Shown here: positions 7,366 to 17,500 of the stretch, one piece after another | How the letters are laid out: the number at the start of each line of letters is the position of its first letter | Position numbering within the stretch: position 1 is the first letter of the stretch | Assembly: GCA_038531745.1 (NCBI GenBank) | Contig: JBCBBJ010000004.1 | Coordinates: 62,001 to 126,000 of the forward strand | Direction: 5' to 3' | Source: CALLPQ01 sp038531745 | GTDB lineage: Bacteria; Pseudomonadota; Alphaproteobacteria; Caulobacterales; Parvularculaceae | Length of the DNA stretch: 64,000 nt | Program-made: the position numbers and the translations under genes | The notes under the pieces: generated by a model | Seen by the model: the letters and a program-made list of their open reading frames with translations, nothing else | Told to the model about the DNA's origin: nothing | Database searches by the model: none

Positions 7366-9234
7366 ATGGCTGATCACCCCGCCGATGATGGCGCGCAAAA
7401 ACGCTCCCGCAATCAGGCCACCACGCAGGGTCAATCCGGCCTGATGGCGCGGGTTCAGCGCGCCTGGGGTCCTGGCCCCTTACAATCGGCGCGGATGAAG
7501 GGTCCGGCCCCTGATCGGCTTCTCCACCGACCGGTTTATCCGCGCCGAGTAGATGAAACGCTCGCCCGTCTGCTTCTCACCGGGCAGGTATCGGTGGGCA
7601 AAACGCGGCTACAGGCCGCTGCAAACCCCGCAGCCCTCTGGGCGGGTATTGCCCCCACGGACCCCGATTATGAGGCTTTGCACCGCTTTGCGTGGTTGCC
7701 GGGACTGGCGGCGTGCCACGTGGCGGCAACAGCGACACCCGAACCATCAATTGCTGGCCCCGCCGTGGACGATCAGACCGCGCCCCGGCGTTTGGCCCTG
7801 GCATTGACGGCCGCCTGGCTCGATCGCCATGAACGTTGGTCGCCCGACGTGTGGTCCGGCCCACATCTTGCCGACCGGCTTTTGCATCTTTGTTGCCATG
7901 CTGATCTTTTGCTGACGATGGGCGATACGCTGTGGCGCAGCCGGTTGCTCAACAGCATGGCAAGGCAAACCCGCCATCTGGCGCAAATTGCCCATAAGGG
8001 CACGCCGGGCACGCCCATGATGATTACCGCCATGGGGTTATTGTTGGCGGGTTTATGTTTACCGGGCTGTGCGGTGGCGGTGGAACGGGGCCAGGAACTG
8101 ACCCGCCGTGAATTCCGGCTTCAGGTACGCCCCGATGGGGGCCACCATAGCCGCAACCCGTCAATTCAGTTGGAGCTGACCTTACGGCTAAAGATGATTG
8201 CGCAAGCCTATGCCGAGCGCGGCTTGGTTGTGCCGGGTCATGTGCGTCTTACCCTGGCGCGCATGGCGGCAATCATTGACTTTTTCCGTGTCGGTGATGG
8301 CAAGCTGGCGATCTTTGGCGGCGGCTGCGAAGATGACCCGCAAGCCGTCATTGCCGCCACGCAGAGTGCCGACCCGCAAAGCCGTCCCTCGGGGTTTGCC
8401 CGCGATACGAAGTTTCAACGCCTTACCGCCTCCCGCGCCCTGCTTATTGCCGATGTGGGGGCAAGTACCGGGCAAGGGCGCGGTTCTAGCAACGGGCCCT
8501 TTGCCGGGGCATCATCCTTCCACTTTTCCTCCGGGCGCATGCGCCTGATCGGCAATTGTGGTCAGCCCGCCGCGAGTGGCCCCGACTGGCATGAGGCGAT
8601 GCGTCAGGCTGGTGCCCATTCAACCTTCAGTCTTGATGGGGACCCGGGCTTGCGCGAAGGGCTTTTTGCGGGCGAAACCCATTTTCAGCGGGCGGAGGAA
8701 GTCACCGGTTTGCTGCTGGAAATCGCACGTCCCTTTTCGTTTCGATTGGCGCAAGCCACGGGCGCCGCGCACTCGGGCGAATCTGGCGCCGGATTGACCC
8801 GTCAGGATCAGACGCCCGCACCCGGCCTTGACCACGCGCCGGGGCATTTACGCCGGCTTTTTCTTGCCGCCGGCGGCGCGGACTTTCGCGGGGAGGACAG
8901 GCTGATTGCTTTGCCAGCCCGGTTCTGGCCCCATTGGCGCTTGCGTTTTCACCTCCATCCGTCGGTGAAGGCGTCGTTGGCGCGTGATGGACAATCGGTC
9001 ATCCTTGTTCTGCCAAACCAGGAGGGTTGGCGTTTCCGGTCAAGTTTTGCCGGGCTAAAGCTGGAAAAAAGCGTCTATTTCGGCCAGGACGGGCGGCTTG
9101 CCCATACCGAGCAGATCGTCATTGCCCCATTTTCCGAGGCGTTTGACACGCCGACAAGCGGGGGCACACTGGACAGCACGCCATGGCGCGATATCATTAT
9201 TAAATGGGCGCTGAAGCGTCTTGACGGTGTTTAA
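7366..9234 (+). CDS. heparinase II/III-like family protein
   Basis: This 622-aa protein matches the bacterial heparinase II/III-like family. An all-alpha N-terminal half contains the RLALALTAAWLDRHERW and GLLLAGLCLPG segments. A beta-rich C-terminal half carries the LQVRPDGGHHSRNPSIQLEL motif and a late LIALPARFWPHWRLRFHLHPSVK stretch typical of the family. The family cleaves or binds acidic polysaccharide. The real substrate in alphaproteobacteria is unknown. Position between rpe and purH is common in this class. The ATG at 7366 has GAAGG 5 bases upstream. A TTG at 7348 overlapping the rpe stop is the alternative. Confidence 0.85.
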   Translation: MADHPADDGAQKRSRNQATTQGQSGLMARVQRAWGPGPLQSARMKGPAPDRLLHRPVYPRRVDETLARLLLTGQVSVGKTRLQAAANPAALWAGIAPTDPDYEALHRFAWLPGLAACHVAATATPEPSIAGPAVDDQTAPRRLALALTAAWLDRHERWSPDVWSGPHLADRLLHLCCHADLLLTMGDTLWRSRLLNSMARQTRHLAQIAHKGTPGTPMMITAMGLLLAGLCLPGCAVAVERGQELTRREFRLQVRPDGGHHSRNPSIQLELTLRLKMIAQAYAERGLVVPGHVRLTLARMAAIIDFFRVGDGKLAIFGGGCEDDPQAVIAATQSADPQSRPSGFARDTKFQRLTASRALLIADVGASTGQGRGSSNGPFAGASSFHFSSGRMRLIGNCGQPAASGPDWHEAMRQAGAHSTFSLDGDPGLREGLFAGETHFQRAEEVTGLLLEIARPFSFRLAQATGAAHSGESGAGLTRQDQTPAPGLDHAPGHLRRLFLAAGGADFRGEDRLIALPARFWPHWRLRFHLHPSVKASLARDGQSVILVLPNQEGWRFRSSFAGLKLEKSVYFGQDGRLAHTEQIVIAPFSEAFDTPTSGGTLDSTPWRDIIIKWALKRLDGV

Positions 9235-9285
9235 GCCGACGGGTCCGTTGTCAGCGGCGGAAATTCTTGGCGTAAGGGGTGTGTA

Positions 9286-10542
9286 ATGGATTTTCTTCGG
9301 CGGCTGCCCGGTATGGGTCAAAAACGAAAAAATGTTGCCGATGCCATGGTTGTGGATCAAAAGGCTGCGCTGAATACGGATGATCTTGACCTTTCTGCGC
9401 TTCTTGGCCGGTCGCCGCGCAAAATCGATCAACGGGCCGCGCGCCGCCTGATCAGCGGCAAACGTGTAATGATCACCGGCGCAGGCGGGACCATCGGCTC
9501 CGAGTTGGTCCGCCAGGCCATCGCGTTTGATCCTGAGCATGTGGTGCTTGTCGATAATGCGGAATTTAATCTGTACCAGATCGATTTGGAAATGCGCGAA
9601 GGCGGTCACGCAGGCCGCTTTACCTCATCACTCACCGATGTGTGCAACCATGAACATCTCGGCCGTCTCATGGCTCAGTGGCGCCCCGAAATTGTTCTTC
9701 ACGCCGCTGCTTTCAAACATGTGCCGATTGTGGAGGAGAACCGCTGCGCCGGGGCCATGACCAATGTCTATGGCGCAAAAAATGTTTTTGATGCCGCCAT
9801 TGAGGCAAGAGCCGAGACTGTTGTCTTTATTTCCACCGATAAAGCGGTCAATCCCTCAAGCTTTATGGGCGCCACAAAGCGGATTGCCGAACTCTATGCC
9901 CAGGCGCAGGACGTTGCCCAAAATGACACCCGGTTTGTGACAGTGCGGTTTGGCAATGTGCTTGGCTCAACGGGGTCTGTGGCCCCGCTTTTTATGCGCC
10001 AGATTGCGCGCGGTGGGCCGGTTACCGTTACCCATCCAGAGATATCGCGTTACTTCATGACCACGCGCGAGGCGGTGCAACTGGTCTTGCAAGCTGCCAG
10101 TCTTGATAATCGCGAAGAGAGCATTCTGACCCATGACGGGCGGGTCTTTGTGCTTGATATGGGTGAGCCGGTGAAGATCCTTGATTTTGCCAACCGGATC
10201 ATTGAGGCCCATGGTTTCGTTCCCAATCAGGATATCGAGCTGCAGTTTACGGGCCTTCGCCCGGGCGAAAAACTGTTTGAAGAAATCTTTCTTGATACGG
10301 ATAAACTGATCAAAACCGGTGCCGACGGGGTTTTGCTGGCCTCACCAGCCATGATCGATTTGCCTTTGTTGAACCCGCGTCTTTCCGATGTTGTGGAACA
10401 TGCGCTGGGCGGCAATCAGGCTGCCCTTGATGAGGCGGTGCACCATCTGGTGCCGGAGTTTTCCCCCGCGATGCAAAGCGCGCCCAACCACACTGACATC
10501 AATGCTGAAAATCAGCGCGATGAGGGGCGGGCGGCACGCTAA
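9286..10542 (+). CDS. short CapD/WbpM-like nucleoside-diphosphate-sugar dehydratase/epimerase
   Basis: A 418-aa soluble extended-SDR enzyme. It has the nucleotide-binding MITGAGGTIGSELVRQA, the acidic VLVDNAEFNLYQI, and HAAAFKHVPIVEENRC. The catalytic region is STDKAVNPSSFMGATKR, where Met replaces the usual Tyr of the YxxxK motif, as in the Ser-Met-Lys type of WbpM/CapD dehydratases. Those enzymes convert UDP-GlcNAc or similar sugars to 4-keto-6-deoxy derivatives for surface glycans. The large N-terminal membrane domain of full-length WbpM is missing, making it closer to PseB/CapE-size proteins. Its place after the heparinase-like gene suggests a polysaccharide role. The exact substrate is unknown. 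Confidence 0.85.
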   Translation: MDFLRRLPGMGQKRKNVADAMVVDQKAALNTDDLDLSALLGRSPRKIDQRAARRLISGKRVMITGAGGTIGSELVRQAIAFDPEHVVLVDNAEFNLYQIDLEMREGGHAGRFTSSLTDVCNHEHLGRLMAQWRPEIVLHAAAFKHVPIVEENRCAGAMTNVYGAKNVFDAAIEARAETVVFISTDKAVNPSSFMGATKRIAELYAQAQDVAQNDTRFVTVRFGNVLGSTGSVAPLFMRQIARGGPVTVTHPEISRYFMTTREAVQLVLQAASLDNREESILTHDGRVFVLDMGEPVKILDFANRIIEAHGFVPNQDIELQFTGLRPGEKLFEEIFLDTDKLIKTGADGVLLASPAMIDLPLLNPRLSDVVEHALGGNQAALDEAVHHLVPEFSPAMQSAPNHTDINAENQRDEGRAAR

Positions 10543-10651
10543 GCTGCGGGAGCGCCGGGAAGGGGAAAAATTATGTCGCGCGGCGTGGCCGTGCCCCCTT
10601 GCGGCAACGCGAAACGGCCCATAGGACCATGGTTTTTGCCGGAGAGCGCCC

Positions 10652-12286
10652 ATGTCCGCCCCAACCCCCTCTTCCTCATCACCATCATCGAAATTTGGTG
10701 AGAGCTTGCCCGTAACACCGGTACGCCGCGCGCTGTTATCGGTGTCTGACAAGTCTGGTATAAAAGAGTTGGCAAGCGCGTTGGCGGAGCAGGGTTGCGA
10801 TCTTGTGTCGACCGGTGGCACGGCAAGCCTGCTGCGTGCGGCGGGGTTGACGGTGACCGATGTGTCGGATCTTACCGGGTTTCCCGAAATGATGGACGGG
10901 CGCGTAAAGACTTTGCACCCCAAGGTCCATGGCGGGCTCCTGGCGGTGCGCGGTGATACTGATCATGAGGCGGCAATGGCGGCCCAAAATATTGTGCCGA
11001 TCGATCTGTTGGTTGTTAATCTGTACCCGTTTGAACAGACTGTTGCCAGCGGCGCTGACGATGATGTCTGTGTGGAGAATATCGATATTGGCGGGCCAGC
11101 AATGATCCGCGCGGCAGCAAAAAACCATGCCGGTGTGGGTATTGTAACCCATACGGATGATTATGCACTTATACTGGCTGATCTGGACGCCCATGGCGGT
11201 TTGCGCGGGCAAACACGCGCCCTGTTGGCGGCGCGCGCCTATGCCCGCACCGCCCAGTATGATTCGGCGATTGCGCGTTGGTTCGCTGATCAGTTGGATG
11301 ATGATTTTCCGCGGCACATGGCGGTTGCGGGTACCCATGCACAAAGCTTGCGCTATGGCGAAAATCCCCATCAGCGCGCAGCATTATATCTGGGCGGGCC
11401 TGCGCGCCCCGGCGTTGCCACCGCCACCCAGCACCAGGGCAAGGCGCTGTCTTACAATAATTTGAATGACACTGATGCTGCGTTTGAGTGCGTGGCCGAA
11501 TTTGATCCCGGCGTGCCCACGGTGGCGATTATCAAACACGCGAATCCTTGCGGCGTCGCCAGCGGACAAACCATTGCCCAAGCCTATGAGCGGGCCCTCA
11601 AATGTGACCCGGTATCAGCCTTTGGCGGAATCATTGCCCTCAACCAACCGCTAGATGAGGATGCGGCCCGCGCGATTATTGAGATTTTTACCGAAGTGAT
11701 AATTGCTCCGTCTGTTACCCCGGCAGCAGAAGAGATTATTGCTACCAAGAAAAATCTCCGTTTACTGACGACAGGGACGCTCCCTGACCCGGCATTACCC
11801 GGCACCTTGATAAAGCCCATTGCAGGCGGCTTCCTTGCCCAGACCCGGGACCAGGGCCGCGTGTCCGCCGAAGCCCTAACGACGGTGACGAAACGCGCCC
11901 CCACCACCGACGAATTGGCTGATCTGATTTTTGCCTTTCAGGTCGCCAAGCATGTGAAATCGAATGCCATCGTCTATGCCAAGGACGCTGCAACGGTGGG
12001 CATTGGCGCTGGCCAGATGAGCCGGCTTGATTCAACGCGGATTGCCGCGCGCAAATCGGCCGATGCGGCTGAGGCGGCTGGCGAAGATGCGCCGCTGGTC
12101 AGCGGCTCCGTTGTTGCGTCCGATGCATTTTTTCCGTTTGCGGATGGATTGCTTGCCGCTGCGCAGGCAGGGGCCACCGCCGTCATCCAACCGGGCGGTT
12201 CAGTGCGCGATAAAGACGTCATCGCCGCTGCTGACGACGCCGGTCTCGCCATGGTCTTCACCGGCATGCGGCATTTCAGGCATTGA
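10652..12286 (+). CDS. purH: bifunctional AICAR formyltransferase / IMP cyclohydrolase
   Basis: A 544-aa enzyme catalysing the last two steps of de novo IMP synthesis. The N-terminal MGS-like IMP cyclohydrolase domain has ALLSVSDKSG, LVSTGGTA and GFPEMMDGRVKTLHPKVHGG. The C-terminal AICAR transformylase domain has LRYGENPHQ, the catalytic KHANPCGVA, KHVKSNAIVYA, and the terminal TGMRHFRH. The ATG at 10652 has GGAGAG about 6 bases upstream. The stop lies 12 bases from the stop of the convergent methyltransferase gene. Confidence 0.97.
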   Translation: MSAPTPSSSSPSSKFGESLPVTPVRRALLSVSDKSGIKELASALAEQGCDLVSTGGTASLLRAAGLTVTDVSDLTGFPEMMDGRVKTLHPKVHGGLLAVRGDTDHEAAMAAQNIVPIDLLVVNLYPFEQTVASGADDDVCVENIDIGGPAMIRAAAKNHAGVGIVTHTDDYALILADLDAHGGLRGQTRALLAARAYARTAQYDSAIARWFADQLDDDFPRHMAVAGTHAQSLRYGENPHQRAALYLGGPARPGVATATQHQGKALSYNNLNDTDAAFECVAEFDPGVPTVAIIKHANPCGVASGQTIAQAYERALKCDPVSAFGGIIALNQPLDEDAARAIIEIFTEVIIAPSVTPAAEEIIATKKNLRLLTTGTLPDPALPGTLIKPIAGGFLAQTRDQGRVSAEALTTVTKRAPTTDELADLIFAFQVAKHVKSNAIVYAKDAATVGIGAGQMSRLDSTRIAARKSADAAEAAGEDAPLVSGSVVASDAFFPFADGLLAAAQAGATAVIQPGGSVRDKDVIAAADDAGLAMVFTGMRHFRH

Positions 12287-12298
12287 CGCGCCGTCGCC

Positions 12299-12907
12299 TC
12301 AAGAGCCATCTGCGACGCCCGCGTCCAACGCTGGCCCGGCCGCGTGGAAATAGTGGTTGCCGCCATTGCCGGTGAAATGGGTGATAGCGGTAAATCCCGC
12401 TTGCGATAACAAATCATCATAAGCCCGCTTGCCGAGGGAAACTGAGACCCGTCCCGTGAGGGTATCGCGCCACGCCCAGCGTTCGGCAGGGGCGGTGAAG
12501 AGAAGCTGCCCACCGGGGGTCAACGCCTCGCCCAACCGCCCGATTACCAGGCGCTGGACGCGGGGGGTGAGCAAAAAAATCAACCCGATGGCGATTGCGG
12601 CGTCGAAGCGTTGGCCAAAGAACGTGCTCGTCTCCACCGGCTCACAGCGGGCGGGCGCGCCTGGAACGGTGTCTTCAAAGTTGGCAATCATGGACGGTGA
12701 GGGGTCGATGGCATGGGGCCGGAACCCCGCCTGGGCAAGGGCCACCGCGATGGGTTTGCCGGTTCCTGCCCCCACATCCAGAATGGCCGCGCCGGCGGGC
12801 AGATGCGTGATGGCCCAATCGGTAACAATCTGTGCCCCTATATCCGATCGTGCGGCCAAAAACGCCGTGGCCGCGGCCTCCCAGCCCGACGTGGGATCAG
12901 TGGCCAT
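12299..12907 (-). CDS. class I SAM-dependent methyltransferase
   Basis: A 202-aa protein with the Rossmann-type methyltransferase motif I AILDVGAGTGKPIA, an acidic post-motif HAIDPSPSM, and AIAIGLIFLLTP as motif IV. The C-terminal part, LLFTAPAERWAWRDTLTGR, is common in small Methyltransf_25-type enzymes. The methyl acceptor is not predictable. It is convergent with purH and divergent from gltD, with about 200 bases on the gltD side for promoters. The N-terminal WEAAATAFLAARSDIG segment supports the ATG at 12907. Confidence 0.8.
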   Translation of the reverse strand: MATDPTSGWEAAATAFLAARSDIGAQIVTDWAITHLPAGAAILDVGAGTGKPIAVALAQAGFRPHAIDPSPSMIANFEDTVPGAPARCEPVETSTFFGQRFDAAIAIGLIFLLTPRVQRLVIGRLGEALTPGGQLLFTAPAERWAWRDTLTGRVSVSLGKRAYDDLLSQAGFTAITHFTGNGGNHYFHAAGPALDAGVADGS

Positions 12908-13103
12908 GGCAAAACCATCTGCAGTGGGCGCCGCCGCGCCTGGCAGCGCACATGATGGTGCAGCGCGACATTTTGGTTGGAACCGCTAAAAGGGGCGTAG
13001 TTTGCACTTTATTCTGCCACGCCACCGGGCTATCTAGCGCGGTCGCAAAACGGTTTTCCATGTATATTCGTACCTATTTATAGCGTAACAGGACCAATCG
13101 CCC

Positions 13104-14534
13104 ATGCTTAAATTCACCCAGACAGATCGGCAACCGCCGGAAAAACGCGACCCGGCCCGGCGGCGCGATGATTTTGATGAGATTTACCGCAAATTTGCCG
13201 ATGATAAAGCGGCCGAGCAAGCCGCCCGGTGCAGCCAATGCGGGGTGCCGTTCTGTCAAAACCACTGCCCACTCGGCAATAATATTCCCGATTGGCTGAA
13301 ACTCGTTGCCGAGGACCGCTTGCAGGAGGCCTATGCCGTCTCCTCCGAAACCAATGCCATGCCGGAGGTGTGCGGGCGTATTTGCCCGCAAGATCGTCTT
13401 TGCGAGGGTGCCTGCGTGATCGAACAATCAGGGCATGGCACCGTAACAATCGGCTCGGTTGAGCAATATATTACCGAAACGGCATTCGAAAATGGCTGGG
13501 TCAAACCTGTGCGCCCCGCCGCAGAGCGCGAGGAGAGCGTGGGGATCATTGGCGCGGGGCCGGCCGGTTTGGCGGCAGCGGAAGCGCTGCGCAAAGACGG
13601 TATTCAAGTGACCGTTTATGATCGCTATGACCGCCTTGGCGGCTTGCTTGTCTACGGTATTCCGAACTTCAAACTTGATAAGGCGATTGTCACCCGGCGG
13701 ACTGATTATCTGCGCGATAGCGGCATTCAGTTTGAAACCAATGTTGAAATTGGGCGTGACATCACGCTTAGCGCTTTGCGCAAACGCCACCATGCAATCC
13801 TGATCGCCACGGGCGTTTATAAAGCGCGGGACCTGACCTGTCCGGGCTCGGGCAGTGATGGCGTAGTGGCAGCGCTCGATTTCCTCACCGCTTCCAACCG
13901 CAAGGGGCTCGGCGATGCGGTGCCAGCGTTTGACGATGGCGCGCTGAATGCTGAAGACCGCCATGTTGTTGTGATCGGTGGCGGCGATACAGCCATGGAT
14001 TGCGTACGCACGGCCATCCGTCAGGACGCAAAAACTGTCACTTGCGTTTACCGGCGCGACCAGAAAAATATGCCCGGTTCTGCCCGTGAAACCAATCACG
14101 CGCAGGAAGAAGGCATTAAGTTTGAATGGCTTGCCGCGCCCAAAGCTGTTTTTGGCGATAGTGATAAGGCGAGCGGCCTGCGCGCGGTGCGCATGGAACT
14201 GGGTGAGCCTGATGCAACAGGCCGCCGCGCGCCGGTTGAGGTTGCGGACAGTAGTTTTGATTTGCCTGCCGATCTGGTGATCAAGGCATTGGGCTTTGAA
14301 GCTGAAGACTTACCCACCATGTTTGAAACGCCCGAATTAACAGTCACAAAGCGCGGTACGCTGAAGGTTCATCCCACAACGCTGGAAACGTCTGTACCGG
14401 GTGTTTTTGCAGCAGGCGATATTGTTCGCGGTGCATCGCTTGTGGTGTGGGCAATCCGCGATGGGCGCGAGGTTGCACAGAGCATGCTTGCCCATATCAA
14501 TGCCCTGTCGCGTCCTGTGATTGCTGCACAGTAA
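13104..14534 (+). CDS. gltD: glutamate synthase (NADPH) small subunit
   Basis: A 476-aa flavoprotein that passes electrons from NADPH through FAD and two 4Fe-4S clusters to the large subunit in ammonia assimilation. The N-terminal ferredoxin-like region has CSQCGVPFCQNHCPLGNNIP and a second Cys set CGRICPQDRLCEGAC. The FAD motif GIIGAGPAGLAAAEAL follows, then GGLLVYGIPNFKL, the NADPH motif VIGGGDTAMDC and the C-terminal GVFAAGDIVRGASLVVWAI. Length is normal. gltB starts 25 bases downstream, so the two form an operon with the small subunit first. Confidence 0.96.
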   Translation: MLKFTQTDRQPPEKRDPARRRDDFDEIYRKFADDKAAEQAARCSQCGVPFCQNHCPLGNNIPDWLKLVAEDRLQEAYAVSSETNAMPEVCGRICPQDRLCEGACVIEQSGHGTVTIGSVEQYITETAFENGWVKPVRPAAEREESVGIIGAGPAGLAAAEALRKDGIQVTVYDRYDRLGGLLVYGIPNFKLDKAIVTRRTDYLRDSGIQFETNVEIGRDITLSALRKRHHAILIATGVYKARDLTCPGSGSDGVVAALDFLTASNRKGLGDAVPAFDDGALNAEDRHVVVIGGGDTAMDCVRTAIRQDAKTVTCVYRRDQKNMPGSARETNHAQEEGIKFEWLAAPKAVFGDSDKASGLRAVRMELGEPDATGRRAPVEVADSSFDLPADLVIKALGFEAEDLPTMFETPELTVTKRGTLKVHPTTLETSVPGVFAAGDIVRGASLVVWAIRDGREVAQSMLAHINALSRPVIAAQ

Positions 14535-14559
14535 ACGGCTCAAAAGGAAATTAAAGCGA

Positions 14560-17500
14560 ATGACTTTTTCTCCTGACCGCTATCGGCTTGCGCGCCAGCG
14601 TCTGATTGATGCCGGGGCGTATGATCCGGCAAGTGAGCGGGACGCCTGCGGGGTTGGCCTTGTGGCTGCCATTGACGCAAAGCCGCGCCGCGAGATTGTT
14701 GATATGGCCATTGCCGCGCTCAAAGCGGTCTGGCATCGCGGTGCCGTTGATGCCGATGGTAAAACCGGTGACGGCGCTGGTATCCGCCTGAACGTGCCGC
14801 AGGAACTCTTTCGATCCTATGTGGAGCGCACCGGCCACCAGGCGGGTGAAGAGGACATTTGTGTGGGCATGGTGTTCCTGCCCCGGACGAATTTTAAGGC
14901 GCAGGATGCAGCCCGCACCATCGTGGAATCGGAAATTCTGCGCGATGGATTTTATATGTATGGTTGGCGCCAGGTGCCGGTGACGAGCCGTGTTCTGGGC
15001 AGCAAAGCCAATGCAACGCGTCCTGAAATTGAGCAGGTCCTGTTTTGTGACCCCAAGGGCCGCAACCGTGAGGAGTTGGACCGGGTTCTTTATCTTGTCC
15101 GCCGCCGGATTGAAAAGCAGGCACGCGAAGCGGGGCTCAATGATCTTTATGTGTGCTCCCTCTCGTCTCAGGATATTGTTTATAAGGGCATGTTCCTGGC
15201 CGCTGAAATCGATAATTTTTATACGGACTTAAAGGACCCGCGCTTTGTTTCGCGGATTGCGATTTTTCACCAACGCTACTCTACCAATACCTTCCCGGAG
15301 TGGCGATTGGCGCAGCCTTTCCGCATGCTTGCCCATAATGGGGAAATCAATACCCTGAAAGGCAATGTGAACTGGATGAAGAGCCATGAGATCCGCATGG
15401 CCTCTTCAGTTTTTGGCCCCCATGGCGATCAGATCAAGCCGGTGATCCAGCCGGGCTCTTCGGACTCGGCGGCGTTGGATCAGGCCTTTGAACTTCTCAT
15501 GCGTGCCGGACGGTCGGCACCCATGGCCAAGGCCCTATTGATCCCCGAAGCCTGGTCAAAACGCACCGCCGCCATGCCGGCCAACTGGCGCGCGCTTTAC
15601 GAATATTGCAACGCCGTGATGGAACCGTGGGATGGGCCCGCCGCAATTGCGGCCTATGATGGCCGATGGGCCATTGCCGGGCTTGACCGCAGTGGCCTGC
15701 GCCCCCTGCGCTATGCGATTACCGATGATAATATTCTGGCGGTGGGCTCTGAAACCGGTATGTGCCCGCTGGGTGATCGCAAAGTCTTAACGCGCGGCGC
15801 GATTGAACCCGGTCGGATGATTGCCCTTGATCTGGAAAACTCCAAATTTTATTCGTCGGCGGAGACTGTTGATGCGCTGGCGTCTGAAAATTCTTACACG
15901 GAATGGCTTGATAATATTACCGAGCTAGAACCGATCATTGGCCCCGGGCCGGAGCCGCAGCTTTTTCACGGGGAAAAACTCAAACGCCGGCAAGCTGCTG
16001 CCAGCTATGATCGCGAAGTCTTGGACCTGATCTTACGGCCCATGGCGGAAACTGGCAAAGAAGCCATCGGGTCCATGGGTGATGATACGCCGATCGCGGT
16101 CTTGTCAGAGAATTACCGGCCCATGTCGCATTTCTTTCGCCAGAATTTCAGTCAGGTGACAAACCCGCCCATCGACCCCTTGCGTGAGGCTGGTGTCATG
16201 AGCCTGAAAACCCGGTTCAAAAATCTGGGGAATATTCTGGAGACTGATCAGACGCAGACGGATGTTTTTGTTCTCGAAAGTCCGGTCCTGACCAATGGCA
16301 TGTATGACCGTTTGCGCGGGCGGCTTGATCAAAGCATCGTGGAGATTGACTGCACGTATAACTTTGCCCAAGCCGATGGCGGTGGCGCGGGGCTAAAAGC
16401 GGCGCTGGAGCGCATTCGCCGGGAGGCAGAGCGGGCGGTGCGTGACGGGGCTGGTCATGTGATTCTCACCGATGAATATCAGGGCCCGGGGCGTATTGCT
16501 GTACCGATGATTCTCGCCGCCGGCGGCGTCCATGCGCATCTGACCAAAACCGGCCACCGTACCTATTGTTCAATCATTGTTCGGTCAGCGGAATGTCTTG
16601 ATGCGCATTATTGTGCTGTGTTGGTTGGTGTGGGGGCAACAGCGGTTAATCCCTATCTCGCTTTTGATTCTCTCGACATGGCTTGCCTAACCGGCAAAGA
16701 GGGCCACGATGCGGTTAAGCCTTTGGCCCATAATTATAAGATGGCGCTTGAAGCAGGACTGCTCAAAATCATCTCCAAGATGGGCATCTCAGTAATTTCA
16801 TCCTATCGCGGGGGGTGTAACTTTGAAGCGCTTGGCCTGTCGCGAATGTTGGTGGAAGAATTTTTCCCCGGAATGACCAGCCGCATCTCGGGTATTGGTC
16901 TTGCCGGGTTGGAAAAAACGACCATGGTCGTCCATGCCCATGCCTGGGAAGGCGAGCAGCCGGCCATCGGTGTGGGTGGATTTTACCGTCATCGCCGCCG
17001 GGGGGAGCACCATGTGCTGGAGGCTGACCTTGTGGCCGACCTGCAAAAGGCAGTGCGTACCAATGATATTACGGGGTATCGGCGATATAGTGAGGCGCTA
17101 ACCACTCAGCCTCCTGCGCAAATTCGCGATTTGCTCCGTGCCCGGCCTTTGGGCCCTACTCTTGCCACCGATGCAGTGGAGGCGGCCCATGATGTGCGCC
17201 GCCGGTTTGTCACGCCCGGTATGTCGCTGGGTGCGCTTTCACCGGAAGCTCACGGTACACTGAATATCGCCATGAACCGGATTGGCGCCAAGTCAGTTTC
17301 CGGGGAAGGCGGGGAGGTGCCCGAACGCTATAAGCCCATGCCTAACGGCGATAATGCAAACTCCGCAATCAAGCAGGTTGCATCGGGCCGGTTTGGTGTG
17401 ACTGCAACCTATCTTAATCAGTGCCGAGAGATTGAAATCAAGGTTGCGCAGGGAGCTAAGCCGGGGGAGGGCGGACAGCTGCCGGGGTTCAAGGTTACTG

